Source: Senimuribacter sp049852125
GTDB taxonomy: Bacteria; Bacillota; Clostridia; Peptostreptococcales; Anaerovoracaceae
Direction: 5' to 3'
Length of the DNA stretch: 64,000 bases
NCBI RefSeq assembly: GCF_049852125.1
Contig: NZ_CP187532.1
Coordinates: 1,860,001 to 1,924,000 of the forward strand
Shown: piece by piece, positions 1 through 9,569 of the stretch
Numbering within the stretch: the stretch's first letter is position 1
Layout: every line of letters starts with the position of its first letter
Notes under the pieces: generated by a model
The model's database searches: none
What the model saw: the letters and a program-made list of their open reading frames with translations, nothing else
Told to the model about the DNA's origin: nothing
Program-made: the position numbers and the translations under genes

Positions 1-639
1 GCCGGCCTTTACCGCGTCCTTCTCTGCGTCAGGAAGCGGCTTACTTCCGATGAGAAGATCCAAATTTTCTCCCTCGATAACTTCTCCTGCCTTCTTCTCC
101 ATCTGTTTTCTGGACAGATGAACCAGAATATCCGTAATAGTAAATACCGGATCCTTCTCGTCCTCACCGATACAGATGTTAACCTTGCTGCCGTCCTTTC
201 TGACGATAACGCCGTGAAGGGCTAAAGGAATCGTCACCCACTGATACTTTTTGATACCGCCGTAGTAATGGGTATCTAAATAGGCAAAACCGCCGCTCTC
301 ATAGAGAGGCACCTGCTTGATATCAATACGAGGCGAGTCAATATGCGCGCCCAGAATGTTCATTCCCTTCGTCAAATCTTCCTCACCTATATGATAGAGA
401 ACGATTGTTTTATCGTTATAAGCAGCATAAACCTTATCTCCCGGTCTGAGGGTCCGGCCTTCCTCTATAGCCTTTTCCAAAGCCACATAGCCCTTCTCCT
501 CTGCCATAGTCACCGACAGAGCGACACATTCCCGTTCCGTCTTTCCCTGATCAAGACAATCCTTATACCAGTCTGTTACACGTTCCAATTGCGCCAGATC
601 CTCCGGCGTATACATTTCCCACAAAGTTTTTTCGTTCAT
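1..639 (-). CDS. M18 family aminopeptidase, N-terminal part (cut by window edge)
   Basis: The gene starts at 639 (ATG, with AGAAAGGAT upstream) and runs off the left edge, leaving 213 codons. The translation begins MNEKTLWEMYTPEDL and contains AHIDSPRIDI near residue 105, the first His/Asp zinc-ligand motif of M18 (aspartyl/aminopeptidase I) peptidases. These are cytosolic dodecameric zinc aminopeptidases that trim N-terminal residues from peptides. It has its own extended -10 promoter and lies after the terminator of the polC operon, so it is a separate unit. The C-terminal catalytic half is outside the window, so subfamily and integrity cannot be judged. Confidence 0.85.
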   Translation of the reverse strand, partial: MNEKTLWEMYTPEDLAQLERVTDWYKDCLDQGKTERECVALSVTMAEEKGYVALEKAIEEGRTLRPGDKVYAAYNDKTIVLYHIGEEDLTKGMNILGAHIDSPRIDIKQVPLYESGGFAYLDTHYYGGIKKYQWVTIPLALHGVIVRKDGSKVNICIGEDEKDPVFTITDILVHLSRKQMEKKAGEVIEGENLDLLIGSKPLPDAEKDAVKAG

Positions 640-678
640 TTTACACAAAAATCCTTTCTAAACCAGTTTCTGCTTTTT

Positions 679-687
679 ATTATATCA
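679..687 (-). promoter_or_regulatory. Extended -10 promoter of the M18 aminopeptidase
   Basis: On the minus strand the sequence reads TGATATAAT, a perfect -10 hexamer with the extended TGN element, about 40 bases before the start codon. The -35 is weak, as is usual for extended -10 promoters. The remaining gap, 640-951, holds only this promoter and the polC terminator. Confidence 0.65.
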
Positions 688-740
688 CAAAAATAAGGTA
701 TCGTACAGAAGAATTCTTCATCTGCCTGTTTCTTCATACC

Positions 741-766
741 AAAAGACCCCGTCACAGGACGAGGCC
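741..766 (-). terminator. Rho-independent terminator after polC
   Basis: On the minus strand GGCCTCGTC, loop CTGT, GACGGGGTC forms a 9-bp stem (with G-T pairs) followed directly by TTTT. It lies about 190 bases past the polC stop and ends the pyrH-to-polC transcript. Confidence 0.75.
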
Positions 767-951
767 TTCTGGCTGCGATATTAATTAAGAAAGAACGTTC
801 AAAAGAAATTATTGTGTAACCCTATCTCCTTTTGACAAGCTTAGTATAACAATTTTTTGTGAAGAATATGTTAAGAAATTTTATTTCTTTGGTGTACATT
901 CTAATCATGAAAACGTCATACTCGCTGACAGGCCCGCGCTTATCTCTTTCT

Positions 952-3900
952 CTAAAACAGAGACATCTGGTCTGTCTCCGGCAGTCCTTCAAATACGCCG
1001 TGCGCGCGTAAAGCCTCCACAGCAGTACGATTCAATTTGGAACGGCTGACTGCCTCCTCAATCGTATCAAAAGGCCGCTCCGCATAAGCGTCCGCAAATC
1101 CCTTAGCAGCAGTATCTCCTACCCCATCCAGAGCCACAAACGGGAGCAATACCTTGCCTTCATCCGCCCAGAATTTCAACGCGTGAGATTTGCCCAAACG
1201 AGCCGGTGCGAATTCATAGCCTCTGCTGTACATCTCATACGCTACTTCCAACACCAGAACATCACCCTGCTCCTTCGCCGTAGCATTATTTCCCATAGCG
1301 TTGATTTCTTCTATCCTGTCCAAACAAGCTTGCGCGCCCCTGAGAATCGTATCCGCGTCAAAATTCGATACCACACTGGTAAAATGCGTGGCGTAAAATT
1401 CTACCGGATAATACACCTTATACCAGGCCATTCTGAAGGACATCATCACATATGCCACCGCGTGCGCACGCGGAAACATGTACTGAATCTTAATGCATGA
1501 ATCGATATACCAATCTGGAACACCGTGCTCCTTCATGACAGCCAGCTGTTCTTCCTTCAAAGGTCTGTTCTTACGCACATCCTCCATGATCTGGAAGGAG
1601 GTCTTATTCTCAATCCCCTTCAAAATCAGATAGTTCATGATGTCGTCACGGGTGGAAATAACTTCTCTCATAGTTGCTGTCCCGCTTCTGATATAATCCT
1701 GCGCGTTGTTCAGCCACACATCTGTGCCGTGAGAAAAGCCGGAAATACGCACCAGATCAGCAAACTTATCCGGTTTCGTATCGTCAAGCATCTGCCTTAC
1801 GAATCCAGTTCCAAACTCCGGTATCGCATAAGAGCCATGGGTATACTTATATTCCGGATTCTTGATATCCAACGCTTCAATACCGTTAAAAATAGACAGC
1901 ACTTTCCTATCTGTCAGGTCTGCCTGCATTGGGTCGATACCAGTCATATCCTGCAGCTGCCTGATCATCGACGGAATATTATGTCCCAAAATATCCAGCT
2001 TCAATAAATTTTCATCGATTTTATGATAGTCAAAATGGGTTGTTATGATATCGCTTTTTACATCGTTAGCTGGATGCTGAACCGGACAAAATTCGTAAAT
2101 CTCATGATCATCCGGTACGATAATAATGCCTCCGGGATGCTGCCCCGTAGTTCTTTTAACCCCGGTACACCCCTGTGTCAGACGATATGCTTCAAACTTG
2201 TTAATCTGCCGGTGAAACTCGTCTGCAAACTTCATGACATAGCCATACGCTGTTTTATCGGCGACCGTACCTACTGTGCCCGCTTTAAACACGTTCTTTT
2301 CGCCAAAAATTTCTCCCACGTATTTATGTGCAGTTGCCTGATACTCTCCGGCAAAATTCAAGTCGATATCAGGCTCTTTGTCCCCATTAAATCCAAGGAA
2401 GGTTGCAAAAGGAATCGTATATCCATCTCTATGCATAGGCGTACCGCACACCGGACAATCCTTTTCCGGCATATCGATACCGCAGTCATAAAGCTGCATA
2501 TCACCCCAAATCAGCTTTTTACAGTTAGGACAGATATAGTGTGGATCGAGAGGATTTACCTCTGTAATGCCTGCCATAGTCGCTGCAAAGGAAGATCCTA
2601 CAGAGCCTCTCGACCCTACCAGATAGCCGTCTTCCATAGACTTATGCACCAACATCTGCGCGGATACATACATGACGGCGTATCCGTTGCCGATAATAGA
2701 ATTTAGTTCCGTTTCCAGACGCTGTCCAATTTCCGGCGGCAAAGGGTTGCCGTATATGCTGTATGCTTTTTGCATACAGGTTTCTCGCAGCGTTTCCTCG
2801 GCGCCATTGATTTTTGGCGGGAATTTTCCCTTAGGCACTGGTAAAATACTGTCGTCAATCATATCAGCTATCTTATTCGTGTTCTCAATTACAACCCTGT
2901 AAGCAGTTTCTTCACCCAGATAACTGAATTCTTCCATCATCTCATCCGTCGTACGCATGTAAAGGCCCTGACCATTTTCCGCATCCTTAAAGCCCATGCC
3001 CGCCATCAAAATGTTTCTGTAGATGGCTGATTCCGGCTCGTCATAATGAGCGTCTGTTGTAGCCACTACCGGCTTACCCAGCTTATCCGCCAGAGCGATG
3101 ATTTTCCTGTTATGCTCTCTCAGTTCTTCCCGTCCGCTGACCATTCCCTGATCGATCATAAATTGGTTATTGATAAGCGGCTGTATCTCCAGATAATCGT
3201 AAAACTCCGCTATTTTTTCAATTTCTTCCTGTTTTTTTCCCCCGGCTACCGCTCTGTATACCTCGCCGGCCTCACAGGCAGAGCCGATAATCAAACCCTC
3301 TCGGTGCGCTGCAATCACAGATTTAGGCAGCCGCGGCCGCTTATAGAAGTAGTCTAAATGTGAGTAGGACACCAGCTTATAGATATTTTTCAGACCTTCC
3401 TGTGTACGTGCCAGCAAAATAATATGATTCGTCGGCTTTTTCTTAAAATCGATTGTATCGTCTTCATTGTGACAATCGCTGTCATCGAAAACATAGCCTT
3501 CCATACCGTAGATAATCTTTATATGAACGGGATTTTCTTTATCCCCGGCCAGTTTCTTTGCCGTTTTTGCCGCGTCAGGAAAGCTTTGTACCACCCCGTG
3601 GTCTGTAATAGCGACAGCCGGCTGCCCCCATGCCGCCGCTGTTTTGACCAAATTAGCAACCTCGTTAAGACCGTCCATAGCGCTCATCTTGGTATGCGCG
3701 TGCAGTTCCACACGTTTTCCGCCCTGATACGTATCCTGTCGGCGCTTCATCTTTCCTTTGTTAATATCACGCAGCATCACGACCAAACAGTTATCGTAGC
3801 GATCCCATTCTGTCTCACCGCGTACTTTTATGTAGTCTCCGTTTTTTAACAGACTGTCGATTTCTTCCCATTTCTCGTTGGAACAAAAAGTCTTCAGGCA

Positions 3901-4785
3901 AACGCTGGTCTTCTTGTCTGTAATTAATAGCGTGACCAGCTTTTTCTCATTTTTGATGGCCCGCGCATCCTTTTTAAACAGAATACCTTCCACAATTACT
4001 ACGCCGGATTCCGGCTTTAGGCTGGATAGGGATACCGATTCCCCCATGATATCCTTCCCCATAATTCGGTTGCCCTCTGCAGGCGTTTCCTTTTCACGCC
4101 TGCGAAAACCTCCTTTCGAACCGCCTGCAAATCCGGCATTTCCTCCAAAGGCTCCGCCTGTGCTTCCCCCCTTGCTGTCGGTTGCCGGCCTTATGCCGTT
4201 TTTCGGTTTAGCTGCCGCCTTTTTCATGTCCTCAGCCAGCGACGCTTTGATATCTGCCGCTTCAGAAGCGCGCCAGTCCTCTGCCGCTTCAGAATAACTC
4301 TGCTCGTCATTTTTAAAAATCACCTGCGTATGTATGGAAAAATACTCCGCCAAAAGGCTTGCGAACTGACGCGCCACTTTCTCATTCAGCTGCTCTGTCG
4401 CCAACCTTCCAAGGGCAAAGAGTTCTAGTCTCTCATCACTATAATTCCACTTGTCCATCTGAATGGATTTCGTTATTGCCGCGTATTTTCCATTGATAAT
4501 GCCCACCATATGCGGTATGAATAAGGGTATAATCTGCTGCGGAGTTAAATCCACATTCTCATACACACATTGAAAATGAACGTCTTTTAATTCTGGAAAA
4601 TGATGAAGCAGAATACCCCGGATTTTTTCCAAATCCAAATAAGGAATTATAAAATTAAGCCGGAGCGCAATTGTCAAAACTCCGGTCTCTTTCCCTATAA
4701 CAGCCTCTGTCAGTTCATATTGCAGCTGAGATCGGTCTCCTCCCACAGTATCCCAGCTGATATTCTTATCGAATAATTCTCTCAT
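952..4785 (-). CDS. polC: DNA polymerase III alpha subunit PolC, lacking the DnaQ-like exonuclease insert
   Basis: Replicative polymerase of low-GC Gram-positives, 1277 residues (typical PolC is about 1400-1450). Order: N-terminal domain (1-190), glycine-rich linker (205-228), OB fold (about 260-340), PHP domain (358-590), polymerase core with a zinc finger (C752, C755, C777, C780) and the catalytic PDIDLNF motif (D806, D808), then fingers and C-terminal domain. In standard PolC a 3'-5' exonuclease is inserted inside PHP; here YGMEGYVF (427-433) is followed after about 20 residues by NHIILLA (453-459), and no DxE exonuclease motif is present. PHP metal ligands appear intact (H362, H364, D395, H396, E429, H454, C504, D578, H580). 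The start overlaps the ispG end by 20 bases, implying translational coupling. Confidence 0.96.
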   Translation of the reverse strand: MRELFDKNISWDTVGGDRSQLQYELTEAVIGKETGVLTIALRLNFIIPYLDLEKIRGILLHHFPELKDVHFQCVYENVDLTPQQIIPLFIPHMVGIINGKYAAITKSIQMDKWNYSDERLELFALGRLATEQLNEKVARQFASLLAEYFSIHTQVIFKNDEQSYSEAAEDWRASEAADIKASLAEDMKKAAAKPKNGIRPATDSKGGSTGGAFGGNAGFAGGSKGGFRRREKETPAEGNRIMGKDIMGESVSLSSLKPESGVVIVEGILFKKDARAIKNEKKLVTLLITDKKTSVCLKTFCSNEKWEEIDSLLKNGDYIKVRGETEWDRYDNCLVVMLRDINKGKMKRRQDTYQGGKRVELHAHTKMSAMDGLNEVANLVKTAAAWGQPAVAITDHGVVQSFPDAAKTAKKLAGDKENPVHIKIIYGMEGYVFDDSDCHNEDDTIDFKKKPTNHIILLARTQEGLKNIYKLVSYSHLDYFYKRPRLPKSVIAAHREGLIIGSACEAGEVYRAVAGGKKQEEIEKIAEFYDYLEIQPLINNQFMIDQGMVSGREELREHNRKIIALADKLGKPVVATTDAHYDEPESAIYRNILMAGMGFKDAENGQGLYMRTTDEMMEEFSYLGEETAYRVVIENTNKIADMIDDSILPVPKGKFPPKINGAEETLRETCMQKAYSIYGNPLPPEIGQRLETELNSIIGNGYAVMYVSAQMLVHKSMEDGYLVGSRGSVGSSFAATMAGITEVNPLDPHYICPNCKKLIWGDMQLYDCGIDMPEKDCPVCGTPMHRDGYTIPFATFLGFNGDKEPDIDLNFAGEYQATAHKYVGEIFGEKNVFKAGTVGTVADKTAYGYVMKFADEFHRQINKFEAYRLTQGCTGVKRTTGQHPGGIIIVPDDHEIYEFCPVQHPANDVKSDIITTHFDYHKIDENLLKLDILGHNIPSMIRQLQDMTGIDPMQADLTDRKVLSIFNGIEALDIKNPEYKYTHGSYAIPEFGTGFVRQMLDDTKPDKFADLVRISGFSHGTDVWLNNAQDYIRSGTATMREVISTRDDIMNYLILKGIENKTSFQIMEDVRKNRPLKEEQLAVMKEHGVPDWYIDSCIKIQYMFPRAHAVAYVMMSFRMAWYKVYYPVEFYATHFTSVVSNFDADTILRGAQACLDRIEEINAMGNNATAKEQGDVLVLEVAYEMYSRGYEFAPARLGKSHALKFWADEGKVLLPFVALDGVGDTAAKGFADAYAERPFDTIEEAVSRSKLNRTAVEALRAHGVFEGLPETDQMSLF

Positions 4786-5824
4786 GTTCTTCCATCACTT
4801 TCATCAATTGGTCGATCAGTTCTTCTTCCGGCACAGTTAACAGCAGCTGTCCCTTCGCAAAAATGACGCCTTTACCCTGACCGCCTGCAATACCGTAATC
4901 TGCCTCTCTGGCTTCCCCCGGCCCGTTGACTGCACATCCCATAATCGCGACAGTCAATCCATGTCTGATATCAGCGTCAGCCAAACGCCGCTCCGCTTCC
5001 TCAGCCAGTCCCTGCAGATCCACCTTTGTTCTGCCGCAGGTCGGACAGGAAATCAAATTCACTTTCGGATAACGCAAGCCTGCCGCTTCAAGAATCTGTA
5101 TGCCGTACCGTACTTCCTCTACAGGATCAGCCGTAAGAGATACACGCAGCGTATCACCGATACCTTCCATCAAAAGCGCGCCGATACCCACGGCAGACTT
5201 CACTTTGCCTCTCTGCACTGTACCAGCTTCTGTAATGCCAATATGAATCGGATGGGTTGTTTTCGCCGCCACAATTCGATGCGCCTGACAGTTCATACGC
5301 ACATCCGAGGATTTTAGTGACACAGCTAGGTCATCAAAATCCATATCCTCGATCAGGGCAAGGCTTCTCAAAGCGCTTTCCGCCAAACCTTCCGCGGTGA
5401 CACCGCCGTTCTTTTCCAGAATATCTTTCTCTAAGGAACCGGAATTAACGCCTACGCGAATAGGAATCTGATGCGCTTTAGCCGCTTCCACTACCTGACG
5501 CACCTTTTCCCTGCTTCCAATATTACCGGGATTGATACGGATTTTGTCCGCGCCGTTTTCAATTGCGGCAATAGCCAAACGATGGTCAAAATGAATATCG
5601 GCTACCAGAGGCATCTCCGTTTTTCGCCGCACACGCCCTAGAGTACGCGCGGCTTCCATATCGGGAATCGCAATCCGCACAATATCGCATCCGACCGCCG
5701 CAAGCTCCCCGATCTGTCTCAAAAGGGCTTCCTCGTCATGGGAATCCACATTCGTCATGGACTGGACAGTAATAGGAGCTCCGCCGCCGATCGCTTTTTT
5801 TCCGCAATATATCTGTTTCGTCAT
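4766..5824 (-). CDS. ispG: 4-hydroxy-3-methylbut-2-enyl diphosphate synthase (IspG)
   Basis: 352 residues. Converts MEcPP to HMBPP in the MEP isoprenoid pathway using a [4Fe-4S] cluster. Cluster ligands are visible as CPTC (C260, C263) and C297 in GCAVNGPGEA, whose Glu304 is the usual fourth ligand. An N-terminal TIM-barrel part precedes the Fe-S domain; this is the short bacterial form. It shares the operon with dxr, an earlier step of the same pathway, and with uppS, which uses the product. The ATG overlaps the rseP stop by 4 bases (ATGA) and its end overlaps polC. Confidence 0.95.
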   Translation of the reverse strand: MTKQIYCGKKAIGGGAPITVQSMTNVDSHDEEALLRQIGELAAVGCDIVRIAIPDMEAARTLGRVRRKTEMPLVADIHFDHRLAIAAIENGADKIRINPGNIGSREKVRQVVEAAKAHQIPIRVGVNSGSLEKDILEKNGGVTAEGLAESALRSLALIEDMDFDDLAVSLKSSDVRMNCQAHRIVAAKTTHPIHIGITEAGTVQRGKVKSAVGIGALLMEGIGDTLRVSLTADPVEEVRYGIQILEAAGLRYPKVNLISCPTCGRTKVDLQGLAEEAERRLADADIRHGLTVAIMGCAVNGPGEAREADYGIAGGQGKGVIFAKGQLLLTVPEEELIDQLMKVMEEHERIIR

Positions 5825-6816
5825 GTCAACAACCTCGTAATATCGTTCCAGGTAACAAAAATCATGAGTGCAAAGAGCAGCATCATTCCAATTCCGTGAA
5901 TACTGCTTTCTAATTTATCCGAAATCATTCTGCCCGTAAGCTTTCTGATGATTACGAACAAAATTCTGCCGCCATCCAAAGCCGGAAGCGGAAGCAAATT
6001 GATAATAGCCAGATTCAGGCTCATCAGCGCCAGCAGGTTTACAAAATATGTGACGCCGTATTTGCTCGTCTCTCCCGCCATAGAGACGATGCCTACCGGG
6101 CCGGCGATCTCATCAGAAGAAACCTGACCTGTGACCAGCATCCTCAAAGAATCGAACATAAGACCTGTCATGCGCCAGGTCAGCTTCGCGCCGTTTTCAA
6201 CCGCGGTGAACACGTTATGACTTATTTTAGGCATAATGCCAATTACATATCGCCCTTCAGCATTCTTCTCAGGCGCAGCCTGCAAGGTCAAAACACTACC
6301 GTCTCTCTCAATTTCAATCGTTCGTGTTCCGCTACCCTCTCCCATGGCTGCCGTAATATCATTCCAGGTTTCAATCTTTTTTCCATCAATAGAAAGGATC
6401 TCATCCCCTTCTCGCAGACCCGCGGAAAAAGCCGGACTGTCAGGCTGAATCTCGTCCAGCGTCGTAGTTACGCTGCCAACCACACCCACAAGAATAGACA
6501 GAGCCAGCACCGCGATCAGTATATTCACACCCGAACCAGCAAAGAGCACAGCCAGCTTTGCCCATACGGGTTTATTGTTAAAAGATCCTTTTCCGCCTGT
6601 ATCCTCATTTTCTCCTTCCATAGCGCAATAACCGCCAATAGGAATCAATCGAATAGAGTACAGTGTATCGCCCTTCTGGCGCTGTAAAAGAGCCGGGCCC
6701 ATACCAAAAGCAAACTCGTTCACTGTTACTCCGACAGATTTCGCTACCACAAAATGTCCCAGCTCATGAGGAAAAATCATCAGAGCAAACAGTATAACCG
6801 CATAAATAATCGTCAT
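5821..6816 (-). CDS. rseP: Site-2 type intramembrane zinc metalloprotease, RseP/RasP family
   Basis: 331 residues. HELGH in the first transmembrane segment (H17, E18, H21) is the zinc site; a PDZ domain lies at about 110-190; the third zinc ligand sits in a late LPLPALDGGRI segment. Family members cleave anti-sigma factors and residual signal peptides within the membrane. The ATG directly follows the dxr stop with GGAGAGG about 8 bases upstream. The position between dxr and ispG is typical of Clostridia. The substrate cannot be told from sequence, though an ECF anti-sigma protein is encoded at 28088-28783. Confidence 0.93.
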   Translation of the reverse strand: MTIIYAVILFALMIFPHELGHFVVAKSVGVTVNEFAFGMGPALLQRQKGDTLYSIRLIPIGGYCAMEGENEDTGGKGSFNNKPVWAKLAVLFAGSGVNILIAVLALSILVGVVGSVTTTLDEIQPDSPAFSAGLREGDEILSIDGKKIETWNDITAAMGEGSGTRTIEIERDGSVLTLQAAPEKNAEGRYVIGIMPKISHNVFTAVENGAKLTWRMTGLMFDSLRMLVTGQVSSDEIAGPVGIVSMAGETSKYGVTYFVNLLALMSLNLAIINLLPLPALDGGRILFVIIRKLTGRMISDKLESSIHGIGMMLLFALMIFVTWNDITRLLT

Positions 6817-7947
6817 TTAAAATACCTCTCCGCGTATTCGCCTGTCGACTTCGAGAATATCGTCAAGCGTTAAATTATATGTAGGGTTATGCGCATCTAG
6901 TATTCTTTCTAAGCTCCTCTCAATATCCATAAAGCCAATTTTTCCAGTCAAAAATCTATCCACCAATACTTCATTGGCGGCATTCAATACAACCGGATAG
7001 CTGCCTCCCGCTTCCGCGGCCTCATAAGCCAGACGAATACATCCGAAAACCGAATCATCTGGCTCCTCAAATGTCAAATTGGCGGCGTCTTTAAATAAAT
7101 CCAGGCCTCTTTGACGGCACTCCAATCTGTCTGGGTATCCCAAAGCCACGCTGATCGGAATCCGCATATCCGGCAATCCCAGTTGTGCGATAATAGAAGT
7201 ATCCGCAAATTCTACAGCCGAATGCACAATGCTCTGTGGATGCACTAAAATTTGTATATCCTTCAGAGGGACGCCGAAAAGCCACTTTGCTTCGATCACT
7301 TCAAGTCCTTTGTTCATCATAGTAGCGGAATCTATCGTAATCTTCTTTCCCATGGACCACTTAGGATGACGCAGGGCCTGTTCCAAAGTCACTCGTTCTA
7401 GCTGCTCTCTGGTATAACCGCGAAACGGGCCTCCCGAAGCCGTCAACAAAATGCGTTTGATCTTCTTACCTCGGTTACCCTCCAGACATTGAAAAATCGC
7501 GCTGTGTTCACTATCCACCGGAAGCAGGCTGATATTTAACCGGCAAGCCATTTCCATGACAAGCGCGCCGCCTGCCACCAGAGTTTCCTTATTTGCCAAA
7601 GCTATGTCCTTGCCTGCTTCGATGGCTCTACACGTCGGAACGAGTCCCCGCATGCCCATCAGCGCATTGAGTACCATATCGCAATCACACGTAGCAACGG
7701 CGATCAGTCCTTCTTCTCCCCACAGGAATTCTGTATCCGGATGCTCCTTAGAAAGAGCCAGAGCGTCCTCCTGACGTTCTACAGAAACCAATTCGGGACG
7801 AAATTTTTTAATCTGTTTCGACAAAAGTTTCGTATTTCTACCGCATGCTAAGGCTATGACAGAAAACCGGTCAGAATGATCCGCCACAACGTCCAACGTC
7901 TGCGTACCAATAGAACCGGTACTGCCCAAAATTGCAAGTTTCTTCAT
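6817..7947 (-). CDS. dxr: 1-deoxy-D-xylulose 5-phosphate reductoisomerase
   Basis: 376 residues. Catalyses the NADPH-dependent rearrangement and reduction of DXP to MEP, the committed step of the MEP pathway. The N-terminal GSTGSIGTQT is the NADPH-binding Rossmann motif; central KVDSEHSA-like and MSMGKK/ATMMNKGLE segments carry the metal-binding acidic residues and flexible loop. Start ATG has AAAGGAG upstream. Length is normal and no lesion is seen. Confidence 0.96.
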   Translation of the reverse strand: MKKLAILGSTGSIGTQTLDVVADHSDRFSVIALACGRNTKLLSKQIKKFRPELVSVERQEDALALSKEHPDTEFLWGEEGLIAVATCDCDMVLNALMGMRGLVPTCRAIEAGKDIALANKETLVAGGALVMEMACRLNISLLPVDSEHSAIFQCLEGNRGKKIKRILLTASGGPFRGYTREQLERVTLEQALRHPKWSMGKKITIDSATMMNKGLEVIEAKWLFGVPLKDIQILVHPQSIVHSAVEFADTSIIAQLGLPDMRIPISVALGYPDRLECRQRGLDLFKDAANLTFEEPDDSVFGCIRLAYEAAEAGGSYPVVLNAANEVLVDRFLTGKIGFMDIERSLERILDAHNPTYNLTLDDILEVDRRIRGEVF

Positions 7948-7965
7948 TTAACCCCTTCTTCTCCT

Positions 7966-8754
7966 TTAGCTCTGTAATACTAAAACGATATAATAGTATA
8001 CCGCGGGAGCGGTAAAAAGAACGCTGTCAAAGCGATCTAATATGCCGCCGTGACCCGGAATCAGATTTCCGTAATCCTTAATCCCCATCTTTCGTTTCAG
8101 AGCAGATGCCGAAAGATCTCCACACTGCGACAGCACCGCGCCGATCAATCCGATTATCATGCAATGGGTAAATAACAAAGGCTCTACGAAATAGCCAAAA
8201 ATACCACAGCAAATGATACTGCCCAACGTGCCGCCAACAGCGCCCTCAATAGTCTTTTTGGGGCTCAGCTTCGGACAGAGCTTATGTTTTCCCAAAAAAT
8301 ACCCTGTAAAATATGCAAAGATATCAGTACAAAAAGCAGATAACAGCACCAGCCAGATCAGAACAGAATATTCTTCTGTTTGATCTACCAAAACCACGTG
8401 ATAAGAGAAAAATACCACGTACACGATACTCAGCATGGTTGCCATAGCGTCCTCAAGCTTTCTTTCCTCAATGTTAAAGAGGTAAAGTAAGCTAGCTATC
8501 ACTCCCGCTGCCAACCACGCCATAATATATTCATGATGCTGCGGCCATAAGCCGTTTATCAAATATAAGGCGATTAACGCGCCAAAAGCTATTTTTTCTG
8601 ATGGGTGGATGTTTAAGGCGCGAAATCCCCCGCTTAACTCTCTGATACCCATAAAGCCCACAAAGATGCACATAGCTGCCAGCCAGTAACTGCCAAGATA
8701 AACTAAAACCAGCAGCGGCACCATGCAAAGCCCGGAAATGATTCTCGTTTTCAT
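7966..8754 (-). CDS. cdsA: Phosphatidate cytidylyltransferase
   Basis: 262 residues with about seven predicted membrane segments. Makes CDP-diacylglycerol from phosphatidate and CTP for phospholipid synthesis. The C-terminal family signature is intact: S..KRKMGIKDYGNLIPGHGG followed by LDRFDS. Follows uppS by 3 bases in the usual uppS-cdsA pair and has GGAAGG ahead of the ATG. Confidence 0.95.
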   Translation of the reverse strand: MKTRIISGLCMVPLLVLVYLGSYWLAAMCIFVGFMGIRELSGGFRALNIHPSEKIAFGALIALYLINGLWPQHHEYIMAWLAAGVIASLLYLFNIEERKLEDAMATMLSIVYVVFFSYHVVLVDQTEEYSVLIWLVLLSAFCTDIFAYFTGYFLGKHKLCPKLSPKKTIEGAVGGTLGSIICCGIFGYFVEPLLFTHCMIIGLIGAVLSQCGDLSASALKRKMGIKDYGNLIPGHGGILDRFDSVLFTAPAVYYYIVLVLQS

Positions 8755-8757
8755 TGT

Positions 8758-9486
8758 CTATTTCCTTCCTCCGAAGCGCCGGTCACGCTTCTGATAATTT
8801 TCAATTAGCCTCTCATACTCCTCTGGCGTGAAATCCGGCCAGAGGCAATCAGTAAATTCAAATTCACTGTACGCACTCTGCCACAGCATGAAATTAGACA
8901 GGCGTTCCTCTCCGCTAGTCCTGATAATCAGATCGGGATCCGGAATATTACCGTTTTCATCACCCGTATATAAATATCGTGCAAAGACAGTCTCATCTAC
9001 TGGCGTCTCAGGTAAAAGAACGCCGGAAGCCTGATCTTCTCTGATTCGGTTAACCGCTCTGATAATTTCCGCCCTGCTGCCATAGTTCAAAGCTATATTA
9101 AATTGAAGTCCCGTATTCTCTCTGGTCGTTTTAAGCGATTTTTCAAGTCTTTCCACCGCAATCGCAGGCAGAGGAGAATAGTCTCCGAGAATACGCACCT
9201 TCACATTGTTCTCGTGCAATTCCGAAAGTTCGCTGTCTACATATTTTACCAGAAGCTTAAAAATACCTCCTACTTCTTCCTTGGAACGTTTCCAATTTTC
9301 TGTGGAAAAAGCGTAAACAGTCAAATATTTTACTCCCAATACATCAGACCGCTTGACGATCTCTTTCATAGCCAGCATTCCCGCATTGTGTCCCGCCAAC
9401 TTAGGGAGACCCTTTTTTGAAGCCCATCTGCCATTTCCATCCATGATGATAGCTACATGAGCCGGAATTCGATTTTTGTCAATCAT
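8758..9486 (-). CDS. uppS: Undecaprenyl diphosphate synthase (cis-prenyltransferase)
   Basis: 242 residues from the chosen start MIDKNRIPAHVAIIMDGNGRW. Condenses isopentenyl units on farnesyl diphosphate to give the lipid carrier for peptidoglycan synthesis. The MDGNGRWA motif contains the catalytic Asp and the RTSGEERLSNF motif is present near residue 190. An in-frame ATG at 9552 would add 22 residues but lies inside a strong hairpin, while the ATG at 9486 has GAGG five bases upstream, so I prefer 9486. Confidence 0.95.
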   Translation of the reverse strand: MIDKNRIPAHVAIIMDGNGRWASKKGLPKLAGHNAGMLAMKEIVKRSDVLGVKYLTVYAFSTENWKRSKEEVGGIFKLLVKYVDSELSELHENNVKVRILGDYSPLPAIAVERLEKSLKTTRENTGLQFNIALNYGSRAEIIRAVNRIREDQASGVLLPETPVDETVFARYLYTGDENGNIPDPDLIIRTSGEERLSNFMLWQSAYSEFEFTDCLWPDFTPEEYERLIENYQKRDRRFGGRK

Positions 9487-9506
9487 AGTTTCCTCGTAAA
9501 TCATAT

Positions 9507-9549
9507 ACCGGGGCTTCCCCATATGCCTGCGCATGGAGAAGCCCCCGGT
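9507..9549 (-). promoter_or_regulatory. Large intercistronic hairpin between frr and uppS
   Basis: On the minus strand ACCGGGGGCTTCTCCATGC and its near-complement form a stem of about 18 pairs with single-base irregularities around a short loop. No T run follows, so it is not a standard terminator. It ends about 10 bases before the uppS ribosome binding site and could set mRNA stability or partly attenuate transcription. Confidence 0.5.
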
Positions 9550-9569
9550 CAATGTCGTATGAATAATGT

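Noticed and set aside
1183..4297. Several plus-strand frames of 100-227 codons across polC
   Set aside because: They lie entirely within polC on the opposite strand, lack ribosome binding sites and do not look like proteins.
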